Source of the DNA: Phaeosaccion multiseriatum
Taxonomy: Eukaryota > Ochrophyta, other classes
DNA length: 64,000 nucleotides
Assembly: GCA_965112735.1 (NCBI GenBank)
Contig: OZ218961.1
Coordinates: forward strand, 1,550,001 to 1,614,000
Reading direction: 5' to 3'
The notes under the pieces were generated by a model. The model was not told the DNA's origin and searched no databases. It saw only the letters and a list, made by a program, of their open reading frames with translations. The position numbers were made by a program, and so were the translations under genes. Positions 1 through 13,274 of the stretch are shown here, piece after piece. The stretch's first letter is position 1. Every line of letters starts with the position of its first letter.

Positions 1-1
1 T

Positions 2-418
2 GGGCTCAGCACCACGGAGATGCTGAAGGAGGCGGGGGACGACAAGTACAAGAGCGCAGACTTCGAGGGGGCCGTCGCCAAATACTCCGAGTGCCTCGAC
101 AGCATGACGGACAAGCAGAGCCCGCTGGCCCTCAAGTGCTATAGCAACCGCAGCGCGTGTCACAAGCAGCTCAGCCACTTCGACGGGGTGATCGAGGACA
201 CCACAATGGTGTTGGAGGTGGAGCCCAACAACGTCAAGGCCTTGATGAGGAGAGGGCAGGCCTTCGAGGCCATCGAGCGTTACAAGAGTGCCCTCCAGGA
301 CGTGCGCTCTGTGCTGGCCATGCCGCAGGCAGAGGTGGGCGGGGCCAACTACTCCCTGGCCAACGGTATGCAGCACAGGCTCAACCGGGTCGTTCAGCAG
401 ATGAAGAACGCGGCGTAG
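2..418 (+). CDS. TPR-repeat protein, C-terminal part (5' end outside window)
   Basis: The frame is open from base 2 and ends at TAG 416-418; an ATG at 20 is internal, so this is the last exon or the end of a longer gene. About 138 residues are visible. They form roughly three tetratricopeptide repeats: a first helix pair starting KEAGDDKYKSADFEGAVAKY, a second around ALKCYSNRSACHKQL, and a third around EPNNVKALMRRGQAFEAIER. This pattern is typical of the TPR clamp of Hsp70/Hsp90 co-chaperones (STI1/HOP, TOMM34, SPAG1, UNC45 type). The tail is short and helical, with no extra domain. The gene is convergent with the enolase gene. The TPR assignment is firm; which co-chaperone it is cannot be told without the N-terminus. 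Confidence 0.8.
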   Translation, partial: GLSTTEMLKEAGDDKYKSADFEGAVAKYSECLDSMTDKQSPLALKCYSNRSACHKQLSHFDGVIEDTTMVLEVEPNNVKALMRRGQAFEAIERYKSALQDVRSVLAMPQAEVGGANYSLANGMQHRLNRVVQQMKNAA

Positions 419-661
419 CTGGCTGCCTGCCATTCGCCCTCTTACCTATCTAAGCAGGGGAGCGATATAAGACGAGAAGCTCCCCTTGAAACACGGGCGC
501 AACACAAGTGCTGACTGAATTAAAGTTTTGAACCGTTTTGACCACCTTTATTTTCGACCTGATACATACTAATTAAAAACATGCAATGTGTTGACGCTAA
601 ACTCTTCCCTTGCTATTCCTTCAGCCCTGCCAAAGGTGCCCTTGAAGTATCAGTCCCATGC

Positions 662-3206
<2,545 letters not shown>

Positions 3207-3692
3207 CTTGCCACGTATATAGCTTTTTTATAAGGAAGAAGGGGGAGAGGAAGTGGTGGGTGGCGCCAAGAGCAGAGAGGTCGATTTTTGGTCTCGACCT
3301 CCATAATTTCGAGCCAGTGCAGAGAGATCGGCCGGATCGGCCCCCTGCTGCTTCTTCTGGCTCCGGGCTTCTAGGCCATAGCCCCCTCCAGGCTTCGGGC
3401 CGCAGGCCAAAGGTCTGGGCTTCGGGCTTCTCAGGCTGGGAAAAAAAATGGGAGACTTGGGCTTTTGTAGGCTTCTGGCCGCAGGCCAGCCCCGGGCTTC
3501 ATGCTTTCGGCCGCAGGCCGCCGCAGGCTTCTGCTTATCGGGCCCGAGAGAGAGAGGGAAGAGAGAAAAAGGAAATATTTTTATTTTTTACCAGAGTCCT
3601 ACTGTACTGTACTGTATGTGAAATAGCCTCCTCTCGGAGAGCCTTGCTGTGATCTCCTATCACAAATCAATCTATTGTTACGGCTGCTACTT
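3207..3692. other. intergenic region with repeated GGCCGCAGGCC motifs
   Basis: This stretch separates the enolase start from the end of the D27-like gene, both on the minus strand. Near 3403, 3474 and 3508 the motif cttcGGGCCGCAGGCC, or a close variant, recurs, each time with an inverted GGCC...GGCC core. The surrounding sequence repeats 'gggcttc/ggcttct' words. A TACTG microsatellite lies near 3600. No ORF here is convincing. It may hold the enolase promoter and the 3' UTR of the upstream gene; AT-rich TATA-like bases (ctatata, ttataaaa) lie at 3214-3232, close to the enolase ATG. Confidence 0.5.
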
Positions 3693-4879
3693 CTATTGTT
3701 TCGGACACACGCGAGCAATCTCGGCGCCCTTTTGCCTGCTCGAGCAGTCGGCCAGACAGCCCACGGGGACCTTCTCGTCCTCTGCGAAAGGCAGCGGCTT
3801 CTCCCCGAAGCTGAGGCGGCACTCGTACGTGTCAAAGTCTGGGGTCATGGACATGTCCAGGCCCATGGTGTCTCTGAAAAACGCCTCCGTCGGCAGCTTG
3901 CACATGCTCGTGCACATACCCTGCCGAGGACGAGGAGGGAGGAGGGACAACGGAGGCGTGAGGTAAGGCAAGCCAGGAGGGCGGCTGGCGAGGGGCGCGG
4001 CGGACAGAGGGAGAGAGAGAGACAGACAGAGTGAGACGTGTCGGCAGGAGGGGCAGGCGCCAGGAGAACCTGGCCCGTATCAAAGACCCACCTTGCAATT
4101 GGTTTCTTCCAAAAAGCGGCACCTCTCCACATACACGCCCCCGGGCAGGCCATCCGAGGCTCGATTTTCTGCCCGGTTGGGCCCGACCAAGAATTTGAAG
4201 AAAGGAGGCGTGAACAGCGCCGTCAAGTATGGAGCCCACGGCCAAGGAGACATGAAGAGACGATACACCGGGGGCGCCAGCGGCCCCGCTATGGTGGACA
4301 GCACCCTGGTCACCATCTGCTCCTGGTCCTCCGGCGATGCCTTCTGCACCACCATGTACTCCTGCGCCTCCTCTATCAGACCAGCATAGCCCTCCTTGTC
4401 GCTGGAGAAGCCAATCTCATTGGCCACTAGCCGCCGGAAGAGTGCCAGGGAAATCTTATCCAATAAGTTCTCGCTATAGAAGTCCGGCCCGAGGGGAGGG
4501 CGAGGGCGACTCTGAAAGGTGCATACATTTATAAAGTGTGAGCGAGATGCATGAGATGCATGCGTGCCATGGTTCTCGACCCCAACCCTCTCCCTCTCTC
4601 TCCCAGCTGCATACTTACCTGGGGCGTAGACCGTGATGTTCCTACTTGCCCTGACATCCCCTGGCGCCCAGCAATGCCAGTCGGAGGAGGAGGAGCACTG
4701 GCGGCAAAGGCGGCAGAACCTGCGCGAGAGCCACAGCCGCGGCAGTGGGCCGCCTGCTGCCCTGGAAAAGAAACAGGCACAACAAAAGCCTGCCCGTAGG
4801 CCAGCCACGCCAAAAGGGGGAGAAGCCCTCCCTTCATCCTGTAGAAACGCTTATGTAGAGAAGGGGGGAGGAGAGCCAC
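3693..4879 (-). CDS. D27-like (DUF4033) protein, predicted plastid carotenoid isomerase-like
   Basis: Three exons on the minus strand: 4879-4619, 4511-4092 and 3920-3693, with GT-AG borders, give 302 residues. The C-terminal domain has the DUF4033 cysteine signature of DWARF27: VYVERCRFLEETNCKGMC followed by TSMCKLPTEAFF, then a MTPDFDTYEC segment and a CLADC pair. D27 enzymes are iron-dependent beta-carotene 9-cis/all-trans isomerases that start strigolactone synthesis in plants; algal relatives are mostly uncharacterised. The N-terminus is a signal peptide (GGLLPLLAWLAYGQA) followed by FVVP, which resembles the ASAFAP-type cleavage motif of heterokont plastid precursors. Translation may instead start at the second Met (4837). 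The gene is divergent from the small membrane protein gene. The family call is good; substrate and direction are unknown. Confidence 0.85.
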
Positions 4880-4993
4880 AGTAAGTTAATGAAATATCGA
4901 TTTTCCCGAGGGGGGGGCGAAAGTCAGCAAAGAAAAAAGTCTCGAGTCGGACCAGTTGTTGTCGTACGTTTGTTCAGATAAGCAGGGCTAAGC

Positions 4994-5000
4994 TATATAA
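4994..5000 (+). promoter_or_regulatory. possible TATA box of the small membrane protein gene
   Basis: The sequence tatataa lies 80 bp upstream of the ATG at 5080, in the 200-bp gap shared with the divergent D27-like gene. Position and sequence fit a core promoter, but no transcript start is visible. Confidence 0.4.
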
Positions 5001-5079
5001 GGACGAACAGCTGCCACCTCGACTGCTACTCCCCCTTGTTGCGTGTAGCGCTTTCAGGAATCTACTAGCGCAAACAGCT

Positions 5080-5891
5080 ATGGCTAATGATGAAGAAAAG
5101 GTGAGTCGTTGCGAAGGAGAGAAAACGGAAAATTAGGCCGCTTTGGATCGTGCATGTGTATCAAACACCGCCGAGCAGCAGCTACAGCAGCAGCAGGAGA
5201 GGAGGGGGGGTGTCATGAGCTGTGCAGCTTCATGTTATACCTTGAACCGTCCTCTTTCCTAGACCACATGGCGTTGTGGGTGCTGGAACGGCATGAATAG
5301 CGAGGCGAATAAGTGCCCGTCGTAGGAGTGGCGCTTATAAGCATATACCCCGCAGGCTATGGCCTCTGCGAAGTAGGGGAGAGGGGAATTATCTGTCCCT
5401 GAAGAGGGCTCTGGCGGTGAGAGGCATACGTCCTACTCAACCTTCCCACCTACACACGCCTCCTCGCTCGTCTTCACCCGCTCTCTGCCCGCAGACCTGC
5501 TGGGATGCCCTGCCTGTTAAATTCCTCGTGAACAACATTGGATGGTAAGTCGCCGTGTCCTTCTGCGTGCTGAAAGTACCTGTGGACCCCTCGCTCACTC
5601 GCTGCCCCCTCTTTCGGTGGATATTCCCTTGTGATTCGTGTCCTCCCTGTCCCATGCAGGACGTTCAATTTCGTCTTCGCGCACATCTTATTTTGGGTGT
5701 ACGCCTTCCCCGCCGTCCTCAACTACGGGTACGGAGACCACGCCTTCAACAACGTGGGCGCCCTCGAGTCGGGGCCCAGTGGAAGCGGCGTGTTCCCAAT
5801 CTCTCTCATCCTGTTGTTTGTGGCGACACTGACGTGGATCGGTAAAGTGGTGAAGTTTGCAAAGGACCCCTACGCCGCAGATGACGAGTAA
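5080..5891 (+). CDS. small two-helix membrane protein, unknown function
   Basis: Three exons, 5080-5100, 5495-5544 and 5660-5891, join in phase (GT-AG) into a 100-residue protein. The first exon codes for only seven residues (MANDEEK). Two hydrophobic segments are visible: about residues 16-45 (VNNIGWTFNFVFAHILFWVY...) and 71-87 (PISLILLFVATLTWIGK). The tail is acidic (DPYAADDE). The shared phase-1/phase-2 Trp codon and the strong hydrophobic pattern support the splicing. I do not recognise the family; the size and two helices would suit a small subunit of an endomembrane or organelle complex, but that is only a guess. Confidence 0.7.
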
Positions 5892-6040
5892 GTAGAGAAC
5901 GGACCACAGAGGACCGGGTAGAAAGCGACGAAGAGGAGGAGGACTGAGTAGAAAGCGTCAGATTTTGTTTTGCGTGAAGTAAAAAAAAGTGATTAAAATA
6001 GACAATACAAGTACACAAATTAAACAGAGAGACATTGTAT

Positions 6041-7734
6041 TCAGAGGACGCTGCTCGAGGACGCCTCCACAACCTTGTCTGTGCTCGGATTGAAAACGAA
6101 GACGGAATTGGGGGCCTGTCCCCCTCCTCCCCCACTTGAGGCGGGATCCTGTTGAGGTGGCCCGCCATAGCTCTGCTGGTCTGTGCCCAAAGCGGGCATG
6201 GCCGGCCCGGGCGAAGGCGAAGGCGACGCGCGAGCCACGGGAATGGTAGCCGTGTTAGTGACGGCATTGTAGCTCACGTAGCGCGGTGGCGGCGCTCCTT
6301 GAAAAGAATACCCCGCAGCAGCACCGCCAGCACCAGCAGGGGCACCGGAAGGACCCGGCGGTGCACCCCCGCCTCCTCCTCCAGCCCCCATGCCCACGCC
6401 CATCGTCGGGGGGGGGGCTAAGTCGCTCCTAATCTTGGTGTTCGCTCCGTGGCCGTACAGCTTCTGCAGGGACTTGTCGCTTGCAGAGGTGTGGAAGCCG
6501 TCGGCCTTGATGGGGCGGAAGTCCTTCTTCCCCCCGCCTGTTGCGCCGCCACTCAGTTGCTTTCGAGCCCCGACCGGAGCGGAGCTGGGAGGTGTGACAT
6601 CTAAGCTTTCGCCATGGCTGCTGGAGGGCGCCGACTGAGCCACAGTGGGCGAGGCTCCCGCCACTGCCACCCCTGCAGGCGGCGGTGGCCCAGCAGCCCC
6701 TGTGCCAAAGGAGGGAGGTGGGCCGACCAGCTGTCCCCCAGGCGGGGCAGCAGGCAGCATTCCGCCCCTCTGAGCCGCAGAAGGGGGAGGCGGCCCCACG
6801 CCGGGTGGAGGGCCCACGTTGACGGACGGCGCCGCTGGCACTCTATTCGCTACTGCCGCTGATGCGGCTCCACCTCCGATCGATGGGTCTGCTGGCACTG
6901 TGGTATCCGCCACTAGGCCAGCCCCACCCCCAAACCCGCCCCCCACCCCCATTGGCATCGGCGGGTGGTGCTGGGGCTGCTGAGGCTGCTGAGGCTGCTG
7001 CTGCTGCTGCTGGTGGGGATGTGGCTGAGGTGGCTGAGCAGGAAACGCGCCCCCTCCATGGCCGTGGCTAAACCCCGCAGGTGGCGCCGGACCACCTGGT
7101 CCTGCTGCTCCCCCTCCTCCCTCGTAGTTATACGTCATAGAGCTGGCAAAGGTCTCCACAGGCATTCCCGGTATTGATGAATGCTGAGCGCCGTCCCCGC
7201 TCTCTGCTTGCAGCTGTAGGGGAAGGAGGTACTGGCGAACCGCGTGCGTACTCCCCACATCGTAAGCAGACTGCCGAACAGCATTCCGTGTGCCCACGAC
7301 CGAGCCCTGCTGCACCAACCACTTGACAATCTCCATCTGGCCATACTTCGCTGCGTAGTGCAGAGGGGCGTTGCCTGCATCATCCGCAGCATTCGCATCA
7401 GCACCCATGTCCAGAAGTTGCATCAGTAGCTCCTGGTTTCCCGCCTGGGACGCAGCGTGAATAGGCTGCACCCCCTTTTCGTTCCTGCACGTCGCGCCGA
7501 GTGCAGGGGTGCTGCCGAGAAGCTCGCTCACCTGTTGAGAGTAGGTGGCAAAACGTGAGTGACACCACAACCGAAAGCACTTAGCATAACTACCGACAAA
7601 GCCCAAACTCCGGCCGAAGAGCTACTTACCCGGGCTCCATTGTTGCTCTGAATGGCTAGAATCAACTGCTGCTCGGGAGACCCCATGGGCGCCATGAGCT
7701 CCCCGAGAGGAGACTTGAGAATGAAATCAAACAT
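6041..7734 (-). CDS. ankyrin-repeat protein with long Pro/Gly/Ala-rich tail
   Basis: Two exons on the minus strand, 7734-7630 and 7531-6041, give 531 residues. Residues about 25-150 form three to four ankyrin repeats; the clearest are GVQPIHAASQAGNQELLMQL and GNAPLHYAAKYGQMEIVKWL. The rest, some 350 residues, is disordered and rich in Pro, Gly, Ala and Gln, except for a conserved-looking island FRPIKADGFHTSASDKSLQKLYGH and the end NSVFVFNPSTDKVVEASSSS. Ankyrin repeats bind proteins; the long tail suggests a scaffold or adaptor. I see no signal peptide or membrane segment. The gene converges with the small membrane protein gene, 149 bp apart. Confidence 0.8.
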
Positions 7735-8640
7735 GTTTCCGCCGACTCAAAGAGCTGCTGGAGCTTGTGTGTAGGCAGCTCTGCTGCGCCAAAGAAAAGC
7801 GGGGGTGGAAGCAAGCGAGCGGGTGCGTTGCTCATGGGTAAGAGACCAGGGAACAAGAGAAGACAGAATGAATGTCACAACTTCGGCCCTCCCTCACGGG
7901 TCGCAGCAACAGCACGGCTTCCGACTTAAAGAAGCAATTCCGCCCTATCGTGTCTTGATCAGTGCATCTCAACATGTTCCAAAACAACCGGGCGTATAGG
8001 TAGATGATGGTAAAAAGGGGAGAAACCTTCAATGCTACCCTTCTCCACGCCTTTCTCCACGACTGCTCCACGACTGCTCCTTCACGAGAGGGAGAAGAGC
8101 ATGTCCAACGCTAAGCAAAAGAGGGAAGGGATAATGGGAGGATACGCGAGCGACAAGCTACGAAGTGGGGGATGGGGTGGAGCGGGGCCGTAACTCGAGA
8201 GGCCTTTACCTAGTCACAAGCGCACCCGTTGACACAGCACACCCTACCTGGAGCCAGCTTGGCACGAAGCTTGATGGAGCAGGGAGCCGCTGCCGCGTGT
8301 GTCTGGCAGCTCCTCCTTTTATGTGAAACTCTATCTATGTCTCTCCTCGGGTGTTCCTTCTTCTGTTGCTGGCCAGACCCGCAGAAATTTAGCCAGCATA
8401 ACCAGCTGCTGCCACGGCAACCACTCGTCCTTCAGCTAGACCGCTTGACCTCCTCGTTCATGCTGCAAACCGTCCTCTGTTCCCTGTTTTGACTCCCCAC
8501 GGGCCTCCGTCAGTCCATCCTTCGTCGTCCGTTCGTATCACCAACACCGGTGCCTGGCCACACGGAAAGCGAGGGGGGGCGACACACGGAAAGCGAGGGC
8601 GGAAGTGTGATCTCCTCCCACTCTATGGCAAGGCGAAACA
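7735..8640. other. divergent intergenic region, no gene seen
   Basis: About 0.9 kb lie between the start codons of the ankyrin gene (minus) and the golgin gene (plus). I see no convincing ORF or RNA gene, only two near-identical words 'cacggaaagcgagg' at about 8560-8600. It presumably holds both promoters. Confidence 0.5.
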
Positions 8641-11600
8641 ATGTTTGGGTTGGGGACGATTGTCTCTGCGGCGGGGGACGCAGCGGGTTACATTAGCAAG
8701 ACCATTGCGCCCCTTCCCGGAGACGAGAACGGGTACAATAGCAGGAGCAGCAGCTTTGGGGAGGGAGAGGAGATTGCGGCCCTGAAGGACCACATCTCGC
8801 AGATCGAGAAGGAACGGCGGCAGACGCAGGAGGAGTTCAATGAGCTGGAGGCCGATTTCCAGCGGTGCAATAACGAGTTTCGGAGGGTGCTGCTGGACAA
8901 GGAGACGGAGATCAGGGCGTCTCTCTTGAAGGAGAAGGGCGATGGTGGTGGCTGCTGCGAGGTCACGGACGGAGTAGTCGAGGCGTGTGAGGGGTGTGCC
9001 CTTCTAAGGAGTCGATTAAAGGAGGCAGAAAAGGGGAGCGGGGATCATGCCTCAGGGGACTCTGAGTCTCGTCACGGGGATGTCTCGGATGAAGCACCAC
9101 GGCCCCGCGACGAAGAACTGGAGGTACTGCGGGAACAACTAGAAACCCAGAAAGAAATCAGGCGGCAGATGCAGGCGTCGCAGGAACAGGAGGTTCGCTC
9201 ATTGCAGGAGCGGAACCAGGCTCTTTCTGCGGAGCTGCGGGCAAAAGAGATATCCGCCGCTGTTGCGGTGGAGCGGCAACGTAATGGCTCGTCTGCCCAG
9301 GAGAACGGCGACCAAACGCATAACGGGGGGGACCTTCATCGGAAAGGAGAGGAGTCTGAGGACGGAACAAGTAGTGCCGATGTAAGGGCTGCAGAAGTGC
9401 GGAAGTTTCAGGCTTTGGAAAGGGAAAATGACGCTCTGAGGGGGGCGATTCGTGTTGCAAAGGCCGACCTTGCCAACGCAGAGCAGGAAAAGCTCGCGCA
9501 AGTTAAGCGCCTCACTGAGGACCGCGATGCTGTGATGGGCCCGGGGGGGGCTGGTGATGATGCGGAAGTTCGCAGCCTGAGGAGGCAACTCGCCAGCGCG
9601 GAGGACTCAAAACTATCCCTGCAAAACAAGTGCCGCATGGCGGAGATGGAGGTGCGGTCTGGCAGCGAGAGGGTTTCGGAGTTGGAGATGCAAGTGGAGG
9701 GCCTCAGGGAAGGCCTTGGTGGGGCAGAGGAGGAGGCGCGGGAGATGCGACGCATGAATAAGGTGCTCTCCCGTGAAGCAGAGGAGATGCAGAAGTCTGT
9801 GGCCGACGCCTTCTCAGAGCTCCCCGATGTGTATGAAATCATCGCGGGGACAGGGGCGATGCAGCGGGGCGGCGGGCTCGGGCTGGTCGAACTTGTGCAA
9901 GGCGCTGTGCTGGCTCTGAAGAAGCAAGTGGAGGAGCAGCAGCAGTGGGCCACTCAGCTCCGGCACTTCTTGGCTATCCACCTGGAAGAGTCAGCAGCGG
10001 ACACTGTTTTCACCGAGAACAGAGTTTCTGCACTACTCGAGCTCTTGGGGGCGTGCAAGATTTCGCACGGAGGCGATGGGACCACGACACAGGAGCTGCA
10101 GGAAGAGCGGGGCAAAGGGCTGGCGCTCAAGGCAGAAGTGACGCAGCTGCGGGGCAAAGTGCAAGAGTCAGTGAAGCGGGAGCAGGACATGAAGGTGGAG
10201 ATGATCAGTGCCCAGCGTACTGCAAGCCAGTACAAGCAGGTAAAGGGGGCGGAGGGGAGGGTCGCTTGTCCAGTTGCCGTACCTTCGACAGCGTTCCCCA
10301 TCGATACTCACCACTTCGCTTTTTGTCTCTATTTCTCGCTGACCTGGCCGACAGATTGTGAACCAGATGAGAGAGATGAACAAGAGCCAGGGGGGAGAGA
10401 CGGAGCAGTTCCGGGAGGAGAACGAGGGCCTGACGAAGCGCCTCCAAGCCTCAGAACAGGAGGTCCTCGATCTCCAGGGGCGCCTGAGAGAAGGTGAGCG
10501 AGCGACAGGCCCCCACCGGCAAATGGCGCTCCATGCTTGGTTTTTTAATCGCTGATGCATGCATGCATGTATCGCATTCCTCGCCTTTTCGGATCGGGCC
10601 AGCCCTTGTCTTTAGGATAGCAGCTGAGAGCGCGGACACGGAGAGGCGGAGCTTGGAAGACACCGTAAAGCAATTGCGAGAGCAACTGTCATTGGGTCAA
10701 ACCACTTCGCAGTCAAGAACCAGCAACCTCACGCAGGAGTTGCAGAGCGAGACCCAAGCCCGGTCCTTGCTCTCACAGGTCAGTGAGGAGAATGGAGGAA
10801 TTTTGATTACATTGGGGTCGCCTCTGTGGGTGCGCCATAAAAGCTGATTTGAGCGAGCATCCCACAGGAGGCCCACGAGCTGCGGACTCGAATATCAGTG
10901 GCTGAGGCGGATCTGGCGGTGGCCGAGCAAGATCGAGACAGAGCGGAGACGGCCCTGCACAATCTGCAGAGTGTGCTCGAGCAGCTTCAGGAGGAGAGAG
11001 CGACAGATGCCGTAAGTGCTGGTCAGGAGGGGGGTGTTGTTGTTGTTGTTTTTGTTGTTGTTGTTGGTGTTGTTGGTGTTGTTGTTGTTGTTGTTGTTGT
11101 TGATGGTGTTGTTGGTGTTGTTGTTGGTGGTGGGGGTGGTGCTCTCCTCTTCACACACACGTCCCTCATGTGAATGAAACCAATCACTGTGATTTTCCTT
11201 CCCTTGCTTGCCCCGACGCTTTTCATTGACTCAGAGGGTTTATGAGAAGCGCCACCGGCAAGAGCTGGAGGAGGCCCTGCGAGTGTCTGCGGCGAAAGAC
11301 ACGGCGGTGAGAGCTGTGCACGACAAGCAGATGCAGGAGCTGCGAAGGGAGAGGGAGGTAGAACTGGCCACGCACAAGCGGGCCAGGGCGGCCAAGGAAG
11401 GCGAGGTGGTGCGACTCCGGGAAGAGCTCGGGCGATTGAAGAGCACTCTGGAAGAGGCCGCGAAGCGTCCTGCTCCAGGGGACAACAGCGCGCAGCTGGA
11501 CAGGCAACTCGTGTCCAACCTCGTTGTGCGCTATGTGGTGGACAGGCACAGCAGAAGACAGGTGCTAGAGCTCATGGCCCGCATGTTCTCCTTCAGCGAC

Positions 11601-11759
11601 GAGCAAATGGTGCAAGTGGGACTCGTCAAGGGAGAGGGGGGCGATATCGTGGGAGCCGTCGTTGGAGCCCTCATTGGCGGAGAGGAAGAGGGACAGCAGG
11701 GGGAGATCCAAGGCGAAACCATTTCCGAGCAGTGGCTTCATTTTCTTGAAAACGGCTGA
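8641..11759 (+). CDS. GRAB-domain golgin (GMAP-210/Rud3-like coiled-coil protein)
   Basis: Five exons, 8641-10239, 10355-10493, 10621-10778, 10868-11011 and 11235-11759, all GT-AG with consistent phases, give about 854 residues. The first 40 residues (FGLGTIVSAAGDAAGYISKT) are Gly/Ser/Thr-rich and could form an amphipathic lipid-packing-sensor helix like that of GMAP-210. A very long charged coiled coil follows. Near the end, LDRQLVSNLVVRYVVD...VLELMARMFSFSDEQMVQVGL matches the GRIP-related Arf-binding (GRAB) domain, which binds Arf1-GTP on cis-Golgi membranes. This two-ended design tethers curved vesicles to Golgi membranes. Exon 3 uses the acceptor at 10618-10620, because the nearby ttag at 10612-10615 would give an in-frame stop. 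Confidence 0.82.
11035..11135 (+). repeat. GTT trinucleotide repeat in golgin intron 4
   Basis: A nearly pure (GTT)n tract with a few GGT units fills the centre of the 223-bp intron between golgin exons 4 and 5. Confidence 0.9.
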
Positions 11760-11833
11760 GAATCGTGTGTATCTCAAGATTTAAAAAAAAAATCACACGA
11801 CAGTATGTACAGACTATGTTGTGCCCCAGAGCG

Positions 11834-13162
11834 TCATTGTGGTACTTCCCCCCCTACCCTCGCCGCCTCCATGTACTCCGAGAGCACATCTTCATACAGG
11901 CACTGACTTATGACCTCGCACCCAATTTCCGAGAACGGACAAACGTGAGGGCGACACTCCTCCGCCGCGAAGAAGGTCTCCGCGCACGTGGGAAGAATCG
12001 AGCAATACGGCTCCTGCTCCCCCCCCGCCTCCTTCACAAGGTCGCAGTAGGCGGCGCCGAGGTCTGCTATGCAGTCCATCACGGCGGAGAACTCCGGGTC
12101 CCAGCCCACCTGGTCCAGCTCGAAAAAGGGGTCCACGAGGGAGTCAACCTCTTCAGCCGCAGCCTCGGCCACCACCCCCTGCGCCGCCGCTCCCGACGCG
12201 TACCCGGGTTGGAGCCGGCGATTCTCTTCCCTCAGCATCCTCACCTCCTCCCTGAGCTGCTTTACAGCAGGCCCCTGGTCCCTCGAGTCTTTCAAGCCAA
12301 ACCACCTCTTCAGCCGCGATTCAAAGCGGTAGGCGCCGCTGATGCCCAGCATCATCTTCACCCAGTCACGCAAAGCCTCGTAGTAGATGGACCCATTGAA
12401 CTTGACGCTCTGCGCCAAGTGGAGACGAAAGCATTAGCGTCAGAAGACGCGGAAGCCTGCCAATTTCATGTACCACTTCTTATGTGGTATCGAAACTCAA
12501 CTGGCGGATCGCCCCCTGTCCACAGTCCCCTACTTACTGAGCCTTACATTGGGTATCGGAGAGCTGCGCCTCGAGAACAAGTTCGTAAGGATGTTGTGAT
12601 CGTGGAAGTCTCCGTAGCCAAACACCATGAAGGTGGGGTAATGAGAAATGCCGACTTCTTGACAAAAGGTGCTGGCTTCGTCGCTCTGCAAGAGTGGGCG
12701 CGGAGGGCACAGTTAAGCGCTGCCTTTAGAGCGGCGGTGCAAGTCCAAGTCTGCACCACGTACTCGCACCTGTTCGCAGTTGAACTTGCCGACTACTGTG
12801 TCGCCTTGCCTCCCACGCGGAGCTGATACGTCCTCTCCGATTTGGTCCCACACCGGAGAGAAGCGCCTGGGGAGGAGCAGCAGCAGTGGTGTCATGCACT
12901 CTTCAACAACCCATGCCTCGGCGCAAGACCTTCACCATCTATCCATCCTCACGTACTTGCAATGCGGGCACCACGGCGCGTAAAACATGACAGCGTAGTC
13001 ATGCACCCACTCCTCCAGACTGTCCCTCAGCATCCCCTCGTTTAGAGGAATCACGTGCGACCGACGCTCCTCCTTGGACCCCCCGAAGAGCCCGGCGCAA
13101 GCGCCCCGGGAGAGCCCACCGAGCCCTGCCAAGAGCACGAGGAGCCAAGCTGAGGGCGCCAT
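11834..13162 (-). CDS. secretory thioredoxin/PDI-like protein with CPHC active site
   Basis: Four exons on the minus strand, 13162-12957, 12866-12770, 12685-12548 and 12409-11834, give about 338 residues; exons 1 and 2 share a split Lys codon. Residues 1-23 are a signal peptide (MAPSAWLLVLLAGLGGLSRG). The thioredoxin fold has FYAPWCPHCK (residues about 60-69; active site CPHC), FNCEQ, and the cis-proline loop ISHYPTFMVFGYG. The C-terminal half has a short coiled-coil stretch (KQLREEVRMLREENRRL) and then a domain with eight or more Cys that I do not recognise. There is no KDEL-like retention signal and only one redox domain, so it is not a classical PDI. Likely role: disulfide exchange in the secretory pathway. 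Confidence 0.8.
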
Positions 13163-13274
13163 CTGGCGTCTGTAGGGCGCATGGGGCCTCGCCCGTATGC
13201 CTTTTTCGTTGGATTATGGGACATCTTCTTGTGATTTCCAACTCCCCTCGTGTGGGAGCGCCTGATTGCTCTCC
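13163..13274. promoter_or_regulatory. short bidirectional promoter region
   Basis: Only 112 bp separate the start codons of the PDI-like gene (minus) and the 5'-3' exonuclease gene (plus), so core promoter elements must be shared or overlap. I see no clear TATA box. Confidence 0.4.
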
